From Variovorax boronicumulans (lineage in GTDB: Bacteria; Pseudomonadota; Gammaproteobacteria; Burkholderiales; Burkholderiaceae_C): 64,000 nucleotides of DNA. The notes below the pieces were generated by a model that had not been told where the DNA came from, ran no database searches, and saw only the letters and a program-made list of their open reading frames with translations. Both the position numbers and the translations under genes were made by a program. The DNA lies in NCBI RefSeq assembly GCF_019352895.1, contig NZ_JAAAFX010000005.1, positions 67,654 through 131,653 of the forward strand, read 5' to 3'. Shown piece after piece: positions 1-9,365 of the stretch (positions are counted from its first letter, which is position 1; the number at the start of each line of letters is the position of its first letter).

Positions 1-17
1 GCACCGGGAGGGTCAGG

Positions 18-47
18 TTGCTCCAAGTCCTTGATTCTTCGTATAAT
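18..47 (+). promoter_or_regulatory. Candidate sigma70 promoter of rplM-rpsI
   Basis: A perfect -10 hexamer TATAAT (42-47) follows a TTGCTC -35-like element (18-23) with an 18-bp spacer. It would start a leader of about 140 nt before the rplM ATG at 196. The leader is GC-rich with several possible hairpins. It could carry autoregulation by the ribosomal protein, but I recognise no defined leader motif. Confidence 0.6.
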
Positions 48-195
48 CGAGGGCTTCGCAGCGTTTTGTGACCCCGCGGCGAAGTGCGCAATGCCCGTTT
101 CGGCGGCGTCGCGATCCCCACCTAAGAGATTCCCATCAGAGGAACGCCGACCGTGGAAAAGGGCCCGCCAAACCCTCTTTTGAAGAGAAAAACTC

Positions 196-627
196 ATGAC
201 CAAAACGTTCAGCGCCAAGCCCGCTGACGTGACGCACGAGTGGTTTGTGATTGACGCGACCGACAAGGTCCTCGGACGAGTAGCCAGCGAAGTTGCTCTC
301 CGTTTGCGCGGCAAACACAAGGCCATTTACACGCCTCACGTCGATACCGGTGACTACATCGTCATCATCAATGCCGCGCAACTGCGCGTCACTGGCGCCA
401 AGTCGATCGACAAGGTGTACTACCGTCACTCGGGCTACCCGGGCGGCATCAGTGCCACCAACTTCCGCGACATGCAATCCAAGTTCCCGGGCCGTGCCCT
501 GGAAAAGGCCGTCAAGGGCATGCTGCCCAAGGGTCCGCTTGGCTACGCGATGATCAAGAAACTCAAGGTGTACGGTGGCGCTGAGCACCCGCATACCGCC
601 CAACAGCCCAAAGTGCTGGAACTCTAA
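196..627 (+). CDS. rplM: 50S ribosomal protein L13
   Basis: This is an early-assembly protein of the large ribosomal subunit that binds 23S rRNA. At 143 aa it is the usual length for the bacterial L13 family, and it is collinear throughout, with the family stretches [12 protein letters not shown] near residue 20 and the GMLPKGPLG loop near residue 110. The ATG is preceded by a GAAGAG purine run (182-187). rpsI follows after 11 bp, the conserved rplM-rpsI ribosomal operon. Nothing is anomalous. Confidence 0.98.
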   Translation: MTKTFSAKPADVTHEWFVIDATDKVLGRVASEVALRLRGKHKAIYTPHVDTGDYIVIINAAQLRVTGAKSIDKVYYRHSGYPGGISATNFRDMQSKFPGRALEKAVKGMLPKGPLGYAMIKKLKVYGGAEHPHTAQQPKVLEL

Positions 628-638
628 GGAGCCTTGAG

Positions 639-1031
639 ATGATTGGTGAATGGAACAATGGAACCGGCCGTCGCAAATCCAGCGTCGCCCGTGTGTTCAT
701 GAAAAAAGGCACCGGCAAGATCACGGTCAATGGCAAGGACATCCAGGCCTACTTCGGCCGCGAAACGTCCATCATGATCGCGAAGCAGCCGCTGTTCCTG
801 ACGAACAACGTCGAAGCTTTCGACATCATGATCAACGTGGCCGGTGGCGGCGAATCGGGTCAAGCCGGCGCTGCGCGCCACGGCATCACCCGTGCCCTGA
901 TCGACTACGACGCGACGCTCAAGCCGGTGTTGAGCCAGGCTGGCTTCGTGACGCGCGATGCGCGTGAAGTCGAGCGTAAGAAGGTCGGTCTGCACTCCGC
1001 ACGCCGCCGCAAGCAATTCTCGAAGCGCTGA
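639..1031 (+). CDS. rpsI: 30S ribosomal protein S9
   Basis: This is a small-subunit protein of the 30S head whose C-terminal tail reaches the P-site tRNA. The product is 130 aa with the family signature [15 protein letters not shown] near residue 70 and the basic C-terminus ending in QFSKR, which supports a complete gene. The start ATG at 639 lies in a purine-rich AAGGAGCC context (626-633). It is the second and last gene of the ribosomal operon. A repeat region with two hairpins follows. Confidence 0.98.
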   Translation: MIGEWNNGTGRRKSSVARVFMKKGTGKITVNGKDIQAYFGRETSIMIAKQPLFLTNNVEAFDIMINVAGGGESGQAGAARHGITRALIDYDATLKPVLSQAGFVTRDAREVERKKVGLHSARRRKQFSKR

Positions 1032-1150
1032 TTCGCTACTACGGACCTGCATGGCCGCGTTGCAATCCTCGCCGGACGTCAGTCCGGCTCCGGGTTGCGC
1101 CTTGCCCTGCAGGCCCTCGCTACGCGAATATATGCACTTCGTTTGTGCCG

Positions 1151-1174
1151 AAAGCCGCCTCCGGGCGGCTTTTT
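1151..1174 (+). terminator. Rho-independent terminator after rpsI
   Basis: A 9-bp perfect stem (AAAGCCGCC / GGCGGCTTT) with a 4-nt loop is followed by a T-run. It lies in the first repeat copy and is the likely end of the rplM-rpsI transcript. Confidence 0.8.
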
Positions 1175-1284
1175 GTCGCCTGCTTTCCGCAGGCGAGGTT
1201 GCGAGCCGTCGCCAGACTCGGTTCCGGTTCGCGCCTTGCGCTGCAGGCCCTCGCGACGCGAATATCCGCACTTCGTGCATTGCC

Positions 1285-1309
1285 GAAAGCCGCCCTCCGG
1301 GCGGCTTTC
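1285..1309 (+). terminator. Second hairpin, degenerate T-tract
   Basis: This is the repeat-copy counterpart of the terminator at 1151. The stem GAAAGCCGCC / GGCGGCTTTC is intact but the T-run is interrupted (TTTCGCTTTG), so termination strength is probably lower. It sits just upstream of the erpA start region. Confidence 0.5.
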
Positions 1310-1373
1310 GCTTTGTTGAAGTAGCATCCTCCCATTGGCCGCTTGTTCGGCCCACCCCACAGGAGTCCCGCAC

Positions 1374-1745
1374 ATGAGCGCTGTTGCCGAAACCATCCAG
1401 ACCCCCACCCAGATGCCCGAGCCGATCGTCTTCACCGACAGTGCCGCCGCCAAGGTGGCCGATCTGATCGCCGAGGAAGGCAATCCCGAGCTCAAGTTGC
1501 GGGTGTTCGTGCAAGGCGGCGGCTGCTCGGGCTTCCAGTACGGCTTCACCTTCGACGAGATCACCAACGAAGACGACACGACCATGACCAAGAACGGCGT
1601 GTCGCTGTTGATCGACGCCATGAGCTACCAGTACCTGGTCGGCGCCGAGATCGACTACAAGGAAGACCTCCAGGGCGCCCAGTTCGTGATCAAGAACCCC
1701 AACGCCACCAGCACCTGCGGCTGCGGCTCGAGCTTCTCGGCCTGA
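1374..1745 (+). CDS. erpA: Iron-sulfur cluster insertion protein ErpA
   Basis: This is an A-type carrier that delivers Fe-S clusters to apo-targets in the cytoplasm. The product is 123 aa and the HesB/IscA-fold core follows FTDSAAAKV. The three ligand cysteines are present: one in GGGCSGF and two in the C-terminal CGCGSSF. The ATG at 1374 was chosen because AGGAG (1361-1365) precedes it at good spacing and the protein then has the normal family length. An upstream in-frame start at 1335 would add 13 residues unlike the family. A terminator follows at 1799. Location downstream of rplM-rpsI is common in beta-proteobacteria. Confidence 0.95.
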   Translation: MSAVAETIQTPTQMPEPIVFTDSAAAKVADLIAEEGNPELKLRVFVQGGGCSGFQYGFTFDEITNEDDTTMTKNGVSLLIDAMSYQYLVGAEIDYKEDLQGAQFVIKNPNATSTCGCGSSFSA

Positions 1746-1798
1746 ACCCGCGATCACGAGGGTGCCGGTCTTGCGTCTGACCCCCTCGATCTCCCGAC

Positions 1799-1821
1799 AA
1801 ACCGCCTCAGGGCGGTTTTTT
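1799..1821 (+). terminator. Rho-independent terminator after erpA
   Basis: The stem AACCGCC / GGCGGTT has a TCAG loop followed by a T-run (TTTTTT). It directly precedes the mdtD-like gene, whose likely ATG is at 1865. Confidence 0.85.
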
Positions 1822-1864
1822 GTTGCCTGCCGTGCGCCTCGTCGCGGCGTCTTTGCTCATTCCC

Positions 1865-3283
1865 ATGGCTTCTGAGATCTCGGCTCGCAAGAGCCTCCTG
1901 TGGCTGGTCGCGGTCGGCTTCTTCATGCAGACGCTGGACGCGACCATCATCAACACCGCGCTGCCGGCCATGGCCGCAAGCCTGGGCGAGAGCCCGCTGC
2001 GCATGCAGTCGGTGGTGGTGGCCTACTCGCTGACGATGGCGATGCTGATCCCGGCCTCGGGCTGGATTGCCGACCGCTTCGGCACGCGCCGGATCTTCTT
2101 CTCGGCCATCGTGCTGTTCGTGCTGGGCTCGGTGGCCTGTGCGCTGTCGCAGAGCCTGGGGCAGCTGGTCGCTTCGCGCGTCGTGCAGGGCCTGGGCGGC
2201 GCGCTGCTGCTGCCCGTGGGGCGGCTGTCGCTGCTGCGCACCGTGCCGCGCAGCGAGTTCCTGCAGGCCATGAGCTTCGTCGCCATTCCCGGGCTGATCG
2301 GGCCCCTGCTGGGGCCGACGCTGGGCGGCTGGCTGGTGCAGTACGCGTCCTGGCACTGGATCTTCCTGATCAACGTGCCGGTCGGCCTGCTGGGCTGCAT
2401 CGCCACGCTGCGCTTCATGCCCGACCTGCGCGGCGCGGTGCAGCAGCGCTTCGATGCCGCCGGCTACGCGATGCTGGCCCTGGGCATGGTGACGATCTCG
2501 CTGGCCCTCGACGGCGTGGCCGAGCTCGGCCTGCGCCAGGTCAGCGTCTTCGTGCTGCTGGTGTTCGGCTTCGCCAGCCTCACGGCCTACTGGCTGCGCG
2601 CCGCGCGCGAGCCGGCGCCGCTGTTCTCGCCTCTGCTGTTCAAGGTGCCCACGCTGAGCATCGGGTTGCTGGGCAACCTGTTCTCGCGCCTGGGCAGCAG
2701 CTGCATGCCCTTCCTGGTGCCCCTGCTGTTGCAGGTGTCGATGGGCTACTCGCCGGTGCAGGCCGGGTTGATGATGCTGCCCATCGCGCTGGCGGGGATG
2801 GCGATGAAGCGCTTCACCACACCCCTGATCACGCATTTCGGCTACCGCCGCGTGCTGGTCGTGAACACCGCCCTGGTCGGCGTCGCGATGGCCACCTTCG
2901 CCTTCGCTGCGCCGGGGCAGCCGCTGGTGGTGCATTTGCTGCAGCTGCTGTTCTTCGGCGCGGTCAATTCGCTGCAGTTCACCGCGATGAACACCGTGAC
3001 GCTGCGCGACCTCGACGGCAGCATGGCCAGCAGCGGCAACAGCCTGCTGTCGATGGTGCAGATGCTGGCGATGAGCCTGGGCGTGGCGGCCGCGAGCTCG
3101 GTGCTCGGCGGCTACACCGGCATGTTTGGCACCCAGGCCTCGGTAGACACGCTGCATGCTTTCCAGGCCACCTTCGCCACCATGGGGCTGATCACGCTGG
3201 CCTCGGCCATGATCTTCTGGCATCTGCCGCCGCAGGCGCGTGCGGTGCAGCCGGCGCAGCCCGAGGTTTCGGGCCAGGGCTGA
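1865..3283 (+). CDS. mdtD: MFS multidrug exporter, MdtD-like (DHA2, 14 TM)
   Basis: This is an inner-membrane proton-driven exporter of the EmrB/QacA class. The 472-aa product is hydrophobic throughout and resembles E. coli MdtD closely as I recall it: FFMQTLDATIINTALP at the N-terminus, the motif SGWIADRFGTRR between TM2 and TM3, and YASWHWIFLINVPVG near residue 150. The ATG at 1865 gives the standard N-terminus. An in-frame TTG at 1820 lies inside the erpA terminator and is rejected. It stands alone here, not with mdtABC, so the efflux partners and substrate cannot be read from context. Confidence 0.85.
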   Translation: MASEISARKSLLWLVAVGFFMQTLDATIINTALPAMAASLGESPLRMQSVVVAYSLTMAMLIPASGWIADRFGTRRIFFSAIVLFVLGSVACALSQSLGQLVASRVVQGLGGALLLPVGRLSLLRTVPRSEFLQAMSFVAIPGLIGPLLGPTLGGWLVQYASWHWIFLINVPVGLLGCIATLRFMPDLRGAVQQRFDAAGYAMLALGMVTISLALDGVAELGLRQVSVFVLLVFGFASLTAYWLRAAREPAPLFSPLLFKVPTLSIGLLGNLFSRLGSSCMPFLVPLLLQVSMGYSPVQAGLMMLPIALAGMAMKRFTTPLITHFGYRRVLVVNTALVGVAMATFAFAAPGQPLVVHLLQLLFFGAVNSLQFTAMNTVTLRDLDGSMASSGNSLLSMVQMLAMSLGVAAASSVLGGYTGMFGTQASVDTLHAFQATFATMGLITLASAMIFWHLPPQARAVQPAQPEVSGQG

Positions 3284-3301
3284 CCGATCAGGGCGGGCGG
3301 A

Positions 3302-4420
3302 TCAGGCGGGGTAGAGCGCGCCCAGCACGCGTTCGCCCCGGGCGCCGGTCGCGCTGGCGAGGTTGCCGGGCTCGCGGCGCACCGTGGCGCGCGCCAGCCA
3401 GGCAAAGGCCGCGGCCTCGACCTGCTGGGGTGGCAGGCCGCGTTCGGCCGACGACAGCACCCGCACGCCCGCCAGCAGGGCCGCCAGCCGCGTCATCAGG
3501 TGCGTGTTGAGCGCGCCGCCGCCGCAGACCACCAGTTCATGCGCCGCCGCACCGTAGCGCCGCAGGTCGTCGGCGCAGGCGCCGGCCGTGAGTTCGCAGA
3601 GCGTGGCCTGGACGTCGGCCGGGGCGGCGCCGTCGTCGCCCAGCCGCGCAGTCAGCCAGGCCGGGTGGAACAGGTCGCGCCCCGTGCTTTTGGGTGGGGC
3701 CTTGGTGAAGAAGGGGTCGGCGCGCAGCCGGGCCAGCAGCGTGGGCAGGACCCGGCCACTGGCGGCCCAGCGGCCGCCCGCGTCGAAGGGCTGGCCGATG
3801 TGGGCCTGGCACCAGTGGTCCATCAGTGCGTTGCCGGGGCCGCAATCGAAGCCGAGCACGTCGCCGCCGCTATCCGCCGCCGGCAGCACGCTGAGGTTGG
3901 CGATGCCGCCGAGATTGAGTACGCCGACGGTCTGGTCCGGGCGCCCGAACACCGCGCGGTGGAAGGCCGGCACCAGCGGCGCGCCCTGGCCGCCCGCCGC
4001 GACGTCGCGGCGACGGAAGTCTGCCACCACGTCGATGCCGGCGCGTTCGGCCAGCAGGGCGGGGTTGTCGAGCTGCAGCGTGTAGCCGATGCCATCGAAC
4101 TCGCCGGGCCGGTGGCGCACGGTCTGGCCGTGGGCGCCGATGGCGGTGACGTCAGCGGCGCCGAGCCCGGTGTCGGCCAGCAGCTGCCGGACCACGCCGG
4201 CATAGACGCCCACCAGCCCGTTGGCGGCCAGCGCGGCGCGATGGAGTTCGTTGTCGCCGGCGGTGTTGAGGGCCAGCAGCTCTGCGCGCAGCGCGGGCGG
4301 GAAGTCGGCCGTGGCATGGCCGACGACCGTGACCCGGCCGGCATCGGAGAACGTGGCCAGCACGCCGTCGACCCCGTCGAGCGAGGTGCCCGACATCAGG
4401 CCGATGAAGCGTTCAGCCAT
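3302..4420 (-). CDS. anmK: Anhydro-N-acetylmuramic acid kinase
   Basis: This cytoplasmic enzyme cleaves the 1,6-anhydro ring and phosphorylates anhMurNAc to MurNAc-6-phosphate in peptidoglycan recycling. The 372-aa product has the ATP/sugar signatures of the family: GLMSGTSLDGVD at residues 7-18, GAHGQTVRH, NLGGIANLS and DCGPGNALMDHW. Length is normal. It lies 22 bp downstream of the M23 peptidase on the same strand, a cell-wall gene pair. It is convergent with mdtD. Confidence 0.96.
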   Translation of the reverse strand: MAERFIGLMSGTSLDGVDGVLATFSDAGRVTVVGHATADFPPALRAELLALNTAGDNELHRAALAANGLVGVYAGVVRQLLADTGLGAADVTAIGAHGQTVRHRPGEFDGIGYTLQLDNPALLAERAGIDVVADFRRRDVAAGGQGAPLVPAFHRAVFGRPDQTVGVLNLGGIANLSVLPAADSGGDVLGFDCGPGNALMDHWCQAHIGQPFDAGGRWAASGRVLPTLLARLRADPFFTKAPPKSTGRDLFHPAWLTARLGDDGAAPADVQATLCELTAGACADDLRRYGAAAHELVVCGGGALNTHLMTRLAALLAGVRVLSSAERGLPPQQVEAAAFAWLARATVRREPGNLASATGARGERVLGALYPA

Positions 4421-4442
4421 GCCCGATGCCGAGGGGCAGGCC

Positions 4443-5792
4443 TTATTCGGCGCTGGCCTGCACGACCGAGAAGGCCGCGGACAGCTCCATGCGCGTGGCG
4501 ATCGCCAGCCGGTTGAAGGCCGGGCGTGCCGAAGCGGTGATCGGCGTGCCGCCGTCCTGCTGCGCGATGTTGGCCGGGTTGGTGTACTGGCCGTTGACGC
4601 GGAATTCGAAGTGCAGGTGCGGACCGGTGGCCCAGCCGGTCGAGCCGACCGCGCCGATGAACTGGCTCTGGTTCACGCTCTGGCCGACCTTGACGTCGAT
4701 GCGGCTCAGGTGCGCATAGACCGTCTGCTGGTTATTCCGGTGCTTGAGGATGATGATGTTGCCGTAGCCGTTCTGGCGGCCGGCGAACTCCACCGTGCCG
4801 TCGCCGACCGCGCGCACCGCGGTGCCCGTGGGCGCCGCGAAGTCGATGCCGTTGTGCTGGCGCCAGCTGTTCATGATCGGATGCATGCGCATCGCGAAGC
4901 CGCTGGAGATGCGCGAGAACTCGACCGGCGAGGCCAGGTAGGCGCGCACCAGGCTGTCGCCGTTGGGGCGGTAGTAGCCGCCCTTCTTGCCGGGTTCCTG
5001 GAACCAGAGCGCCTGGTGGGTCTTGCCGTTGTTCTCGAATTCCGCCGACAGGACCCGGCCGCTGCGCAGCGACTGGCCGTCGGCTTCGAAGGTCTCGTAC
5101 ACCACGGCGAAACGGTCGCCCTTGCGCAGCGAGCGGAAGTCGACGTCGTTCGAGAAGATGTCGGCCAGCTGGCTGGCGACGGCATCGGGGATGCGTGCCT
5201 CGTCGGTGGCGGCGAACAGCGAGCTGCGCACCACGCCGCTGGCCAGGCGCGTGGCGGCGGTCAGCTGGTCGACCTCGGTGCGCACGCTGAAGCCCTTGTC
5301 GCCGCGCACCACCACCAGGCGCTTGAAGGCGCCGTCGCCGTCGGGGATCCAGCGGGCGCTCAGGCGTTGCAGCGTGTTGTCGCGGGCCGCTTCGGCGGTG
5401 ACGGTGCGGCCGGTGCGGTTGAGCAGCGCGGCGCGGGCCTCGGCATTGCCGCGCACGAAGGCCGCAGCCGCCGGGTCGGCGATGCCCAGGCGCTTGAGCA
5501 GCGCCTCGATGGTGTCGCTCGAGCGCGTGAGCTCGGTGCGGAAGAGCGTGAAGTCGTGGCTGTCGAGCGCCTCGACCTGGTCGTCGGCGGCCAGCGGCTT
5601 GACGGCTTCCAGCACCTGCTGCACAGGCAGGTCGGCCACGTCGGGGCCGAGCGAAGCGACGGCGAAAGCACCGCCGCCCGCGCACAGCAGCAGTGCGCCG
5701 ATGGCGCCGACGATCTGTTTGGGGTACGTGCGGAACGTATGGGCCACGCGGGAAGCTAGCAACTCCTCGGCGGCGAGAATGGCGTGGATCAA
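4443..5792 (-). CDS. M23 family murein peptidase, membrane-anchored (OapA/MepM-like)
   Basis: This is a zinc metalloendopeptidase predicted to cut peptidoglycan cross-links in the periplasm. In the 449-aa product a single N-terminal membrane anchor (about residues 24-45) is followed by a long periplasmic region with an OapA/LysM-like segment. The C-terminal LytM/M23 domain has the zinc ligands H313-x3-D317 (HNGID) and H392-L-H394 (HLHFE). All catalytic residues are present, so it should be active. It is followed by anmK, and divergent from tyrS with a 159-bp shared upstream region. Confidence 0.93.
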   Translation of the reverse strand: MIHAILAAEELLASRVAHTFRTYPKQIVGAIGALLLCAGGGAFAVASLGPDVADLPVQQVLEAVKPLAADDQVEALDSHDFTLFRTELTRSSDTIEALLKRLGIADPAAAAFVRGNAEARAALLNRTGRTVTAEAARDNTLQRLSARWIPDGDGAFKRLVVVRGDKGFSVRTEVDQLTAATRLASGVVRSSLFAATDEARIPDAVASQLADIFSNDVDFRSLRKGDRFAVVYETFEADGQSLRSGRVLSAEFENNGKTHQALWFQEPGKKGGYYRPNGDSLVRAYLASPVEFSRISSGFAMRMHPIMNSWRQHNGIDFAAPTGTAVRAVGDGTVEFAGRQNGYGNIIILKHRNNQQTVYAHLSRIDVKVGQSVNQSQFIGAVGSTGWATGPHLHFEFRVNGQYTNPANIAQQDGGTPITASARPAFNRLAIATRMELSAAFSVVQASAE

Positions 5793-5951
5793 CGTCTAGA
5801 GCCCTGTGTCGGTTCAGCAGGTCCTCGGTGCACGGCTTGCAGTGCACGTCTGTAGGACGGTGCCGAAGAAAGCGCCGCTTAGAATCCGACGCTTGTGGAA
5901 AGTCGGGCTGAGTATAGCTTCGGCCATACGCCAAACCGTTAAAAAGTCCCA

Positions 5952-7184
5952 ATGAAGCCCGAGCTTGTTACAACCCAGAGCCTTTCCGATGCTGTAGGAC
6001 ACGCCCTCGAAGTGTCGTTGCGCGGCACCGACGAATTGCTGCCCCAGGACGAGTGGGTGCGCAAACTGCAGCGTTCCGAAGCCAGCGGAACGCCGTTGCG
6101 CATCAAATTGGGGCTGGATCCGACGGCGCCGGACATTCACATCGGTCATACGGTGGTCCTGAACAAGATGCGTCAGTTGCAGGATCTGGGCCACACCGTG
6201 ATTTTCCTGATCGGCGACTTCACGACCACCATCGGCGACCCTTCCGGCCGCAACAGCACCCGGCCGCCGCTGACCCGCGAGCAGATCGAGGCCAACGCCC
6301 AGACCTACTACCGCCAGGCCAGCCTGGTGCTCGACCCGTCGAAGACCGAGATCCGCTACAACTCCGAGTGGAGCGACCCGCTGGGCGCGCGCGGCATGAT
6401 CCAGCTGGCCGCCAAGTACACGGTGGCCCGGATGATGGAGCGCGACGATTTCACCAAGCGTTTCAAGGCCGGCCAGTCCATTTCGGTGCACGAGTTCCTC
6501 TATCCGCTGATGCAGGGCTACGACTCGGTGGCGCTCAGGAGCGACCTGGAACTGGGCGGCACCGACCAGAAGTTCAACCTCTTGGTCGGACGCCATCTCC
6601 AGCAGGAATACGGCCAGGAACCGCAGTGCATACTCACTATGCCGCTGCTCGAAGGGCTCGACGGCATCGAGAAGATGTCCAAGAGCAAGAACAATTACAT
6701 CGGCCTGACCGAGCCGGCCAACAGCATGTTCGCCAAGGTGCTGTCGATTTCCGACGACCTGATGTGGCGCTGGTACACGCTGCTGAGTTTCCGCTCGCTG
6801 GCCGAGATCGAAGCGCTCAAGGCCGAGATCGCGGGCGGCCGCAATCCCAAGGACGCCAAAGTCGCCCTGGCCAAGGAAATCACCGCGCGCTTCCACGACG
6901 CAGCGGCCGCCGATGCGGCCGAGCAGGATTTCGTCAACCGCAGCAAGGGCGGCGTGCCGGACGAGATCCCCGAAGTGAGCCTGTCTGGCGCACCGCTGGG
7001 CATCGCCCAACTGCTCAAGCAGGCCGGGTTGGCGGCCTCGACCTCCGAAGGCAACCGGCTGATCGACGGGGGCGGCGTGCGCGTCGACTCGACGGTGGTC
7101 TCCGACAAGGGCCTCAAGCTCGAGGCCGGCAGCTACGTGGTGCAGGTCGGCAAGCGCAAGTTCGCGCGCGTGCTGCTGGGCTGA
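5952..7184 (+). CDS. tyrS: Tyrosyl-tRNA synthetase
   Basis: This class I aminoacyl-tRNA synthetase charges tRNA-Tyr. The 410-aa product has HIGH at 63-66, KMSKS at 241-245, and a C-terminal S4-type RNA-binding domain (about 340-405). The short N-terminus and the SKNNYIGL after KMSKS fit the TyrS subtype common in beta-proteobacteria. The ATG at 5952 gives the usual length. It is monocistronic and convergent with the OmpA-like gene. The upstream 159 bp is shared with the divergent M23 gene. I could not identify a confident promoter there. Confidence 0.97.
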   Translation: MKPELVTTQSLSDAVGHALEVSLRGTDELLPQDEWVRKLQRSEASGTPLRIKLGLDPTAPDIHIGHTVVLNKMRQLQDLGHTVIFLIGDFTTTIGDPSGRNSTRPPLTREQIEANAQTYYRQASLVLDPSKTEIRYNSEWSDPLGARGMIQLAAKYTVARMMERDDFTKRFKAGQSISVHEFLYPLMQGYDSVALRSDLELGGTDQKFNLLVGRHLQQEYGQEPQCILTMPLLEGLDGIEKMSKSKNNYIGLTEPANSMFAKVLSISDDLMWRWYTLLSFRSLAEIEALKAEIAGGRNPKDAKVALAKEITARFHDAAAADAAEQDFVNRSKGGVPDEIPEVSLSGAPLGIAQLLKQAGLAASTSEGNRLIDGGGVRVDSTVVSDKGLKLEAGSYVVQVGKRKFARVLLG

Positions 7185-7250
7185 TTCAGGGGTCGATTCG
7201 AGGGGCGCACCCGGTCTGAAGCGGCGAGCGGGCCGGCACGGCCCTGCGGC

Positions 7251-7853
7251 TCAGCGGACTTCGATCGTCACGCGCCGGTTGCGCGGCTCCACGGTCTCGT
7301 CGGGCGTCGGCACGGCCAGTTCGCGTTTGCCGCGACCGATGGCCAGGATCCGGGCCGCCGGGAAGCCGCGGTCTTCGAACATCTGGCGCACCTGCTGCGC
7401 GCGCCGGCGCGACAGCTCGTCGTTCTGTTCGAGGTTGCCGATGGTGTCGGTGTGGCCCGTGACCACGATCTCGCCGCCGCTGCGGGCCAGGGCCGCTGCC
7501 AGCGCCTCGGTCAGCGTGGACTGGGAGTCGCCGGCCAGCGCCGTTCCGCCCAGGTCGAAGAACACCGTGTAGCGCTGCGGGCTCGGCGGCTTGAGTTCGA
7601 ACAGGCTGCGGTTGTCGGCCGCCACCTTGGCCGGATCGGCCTGGTCGACGACCGGCGCGCCGGTGGCGCCGCGGGCCGCGGTGGCGCGCGCGTAGGGCTT
7701 GTCCAGCGTTTCGCGGCCGCCGTTGGCACTGACGACCACGGCCGACGGCGAGCCGTCTTCCTGGGGCAGCAGCACGACGCGGGTGCTGGGGGCGGCGCAG
7801 GCCGCAAGCAAGGCGCTCAGGGCGAGCGCGGCGGGAAGACGGGAAGAAATCAC
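7251..7853 (-). CDS. OmpA-family lipoprotein
   Basis: This is a predicted outer-membrane lipoprotein that tethers to peptidoglycan. In the 200-aa product the signal peptide ends in the lipobox LLAAC (Cys about residue 19), and a C-terminal OmpA/Pal domain includes TGHTDTIG and the NRRV end motif, which carry the diaminopimelate-binding Asp and Arg of the family. Its start overlaps the fecR-domain gene by 4 bp, so the two are translationally coupled. The pair is often found together in Comamonadaceae, but function beyond envelope attachment is unknown. Confidence 0.88.
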   Translation of the reverse strand: MISSRLPAALALSALLAACAAPSTRVVLLPQEDGSPSAVVVSANGGRETLDKPYARATAARGATGAPVVDQADPAKVAADNRSLFELKPPSPQRYTVFFDLGGTALAGDSQSTLTEALAAALARSGGEIVVTGHTDTIGNLEQNDELSRRRAQQVRQMFEDRGFPAARILAIGRGKRELAVPTPDETVEPRNRRVTIEVR

Positions 7854-8317
7854 GGTTGGGGGTCGGCCTGCACGATGAAGTCGGTGCCGCGGATGCCGAT
7901 GGTGGCGGTCTGGGTTTCGACGCGGATGGCGTCGGGGTGGGCCTTGCCGATCAGGCCGGTGATCATGCGCATCGAGCCGCGCAGCAGCGACACCAGCAGG
8001 CCGCCGTCATGGGTGGTGGCGTCGAAATGGAATTCCTTCACGTCCAGCCGCGACGAAGGGCCGAGCACCATCGTGGTCCCGTCGCGCAGCACCACGCTGG
8101 CGGCCGAATCCGGGCCGGTCACGATCCGGTCGATCGGCGACAGGGCGTCGCCCGGCGCGGCCGGCCGCGTGGCATCGCCGGCGCCCAGCAGCTGCACATC
8201 GCCGCGCACTGACTTGACCGTGCCGGCCTGCTGCTCGGCCGAGGGGGTGTTCTGGGCGAACGCCGCACCGCTGAGCAAGGCCAGCGCGCAAAGCAGGGGC
8301 AGGAGTCTGTTTTTCAT
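7850..8317 (-). CDS. Secreted FecR-domain protein
   Basis: The 155-aa product has a Sec signal peptide (cleavage after AFA, about residue 21) and a FecR-type domain: VRGDVQLL, the [20 protein letters not shown] region and a terminal IGIRGTDF. It lacks the N-terminal cytoplasmic and TM regions of the sigma regulator FecR and no ECF sigma gene is nearby, so it is not a classical anti-sigma system. The family appears in bacterial surface and adhesin contexts. It is the first gene of a two-gene unit with the OmpA-like lipoprotein and divergent from the CDF transporter. Confidence 0.85.
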   Translation of the reverse strand: MKNRLLPLLCALALLSGAAFAQNTPSAEQQAGTVKSVRGDVQLLGAGDATRPAAPGDALSPIDRIVTGPDSAASVVLRDGTTMVLGPSSRLDVKEFHFDATTHDGGLLVSLLRGSMRMITGLIGKAHPDAIRVETQTATIGIRGTDFIVQADPQP

Positions 8318-8420
8318 GGCGTGGGAGGGCGTGGGGGGCTGTCATGGTACGCGACCCGTCTGCGGACTTCCTCAGGCCCTGATAATTCACGCCTCAACCG
8401 TGTGCCAGTACCGTTTCACC

Positions 8421-9365
8421 GTGGCTCCAACTCCCATCCCACCTTCTCGCAGCGCCCGCTGGGGTCCTTCCGCATTGCTGCGGCTGTCGATCGCCGTGGC
8501 CCTGCTGACCATCGTGCTCAAGGGCGCGGCGGGCTACATCACCAACTCGATGGGCCTGATCTCGGACGCGATGGAGTCCTTCGTCAACCTCGCCAGCGCG
8601 ATGTTCGCCCTGGCCATGGTGACCATCGCCGCCCGCCCGGCCGACGAGGACCATCCTTATGGCCACCACAAGGCCGAGTACTTCTCGTCGGGCTTCGAAG
8701 GCATCCTGATCATCGGTGCCGCGCTGGCGATCGGCTGGGTCGCGGTGCTGCGGCTGCTGTCGCCGCAGCCGCTGGAACAGCTGGGCTGGGGCCTGGCGCT
8801 GTCGATCGTCAGCTCGGCCTTCAACGCCGGCCTGGCCGTGATGCTGTTTCGCGCCGCGCGCGAGCACCGCTCCATCGCGCTGGAGGCCGACGGCCGCCAC
8901 CTGGTCACCGACGTCTGGACCTCGGCCGCGGTGGTGGTCGGCATCGTCGCGGTGCACTTCACCGGCTGGCTCTGGCTCGACCCCGTGCTGGCCATCGGCG
9001 TGGCGTTGAACATCGTGCGCGAGGGCGCCAAGCTGGTGTGGCGCTCGTCGCAGGGGCTGATGGACCAGGCCCTCGATGCCGACTCGCTGGCGGCGCTGCA
9101 GGCCGCGCTGGCGCGCTTCGCCGCCGCCCAGCCCGACGGGCCGCAACTGCGCTTCGACGACCTCGCCACCCGCAGCGCCGGCCAGCGCCGCTTCGCCGAC
9201 CTGCACATGCACGTGCCGGGCGACTGGTCGCTGCAGCGCGCCGCCGGCTTGCGCGACGCGGTGGAGCAGGCGCTGATGGACGCGGTGCCGGGCCTGCGCG
9301 TGACCATCCAGCTGCTGCCGCTGGACATGGAAGCGCGCGCCGTGCAGATGGCGGCCCACGAATGA
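8421..9365 (+). CDS. Cation diffusion facilitator (FieF-like)
   Basis: This inner-membrane exporter trades divalent metal (Fe, Zn, Mn or Co) for protons. The product is 314 aa if the GTG at 8421 is used. It has about six TM helices, metal-site residues in [10 protein letters not shown] (TM2) and [10 protein letters not shown] (TM5), the [10 protein letters not shown] loop after TM2, and a C-terminal cytoplasmic domain with DLHMHVPG. The start is uncertain: a second in-frame GTG is at 8400 and there is no clear ribosome site. A GATAAT box at 8381-8386 would suit a start near 8421. The stop overlaps dtd by 4 bp. Confidence 0.85.
   Translation: MAPTPIPPSRSARWGPSALLRLSIAVALLTIVLKGAAGYITNSMGLISDAMESFVNLASAMFALAMVTIAARPADEDHPYGHHKAEYFSSGFEGILIIGAALAIGWVAVLRLLSPQPLEQLGWGLALSIVSSAFNAGLAVMLFRAAREHRSIALEADGRHLVTDVWTSAAVVVGIVAVHFTGWLWLDPVLAIGVALNIVREGAKLVWRSSQGLMDQALDADSLAALQAALARFAAAQPDGPQLRFDDLATRSAGQRRFADLHMHVPGDWSLQRAAGLRDAVEQALMDAVPGLRVTIQLLPLDMEARAVQMAAHE

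Larger units (their letters stand above)
1051..1310 (+). repeat. Two tandem copies of a ~120-bp repeat, each ending in a hairpin
   Basis: The segment 1051-1175 is repeated imperfectly at about 1192-1310. The best-matching cores are 1093-1175 and 1226-1310: both contain GCGCCTTG, CTGCAGGCCCTCGC and ACGCGAATAT, then GCACTTCGT and a GCCGCC/GGCGGC hairpin. No gene is seen in 1032-1373. Open frames here look like by-products of the GC-rich repeat. Confidence 0.75.

Noticed and set aside
1754..3223. Long minus-strand open frame opposite mdtD
   Set aside because: The translation is His/Gln/Arg-rich without domain character. The plus-strand MdtD match explains the region.
7452..8420. 637-residue reading of the FieF-like transporter
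   Set aside because: The first 320 residues are antisense to the OmpA/FecR genes and unlike any transporter. Family similarity begins only near 8421.
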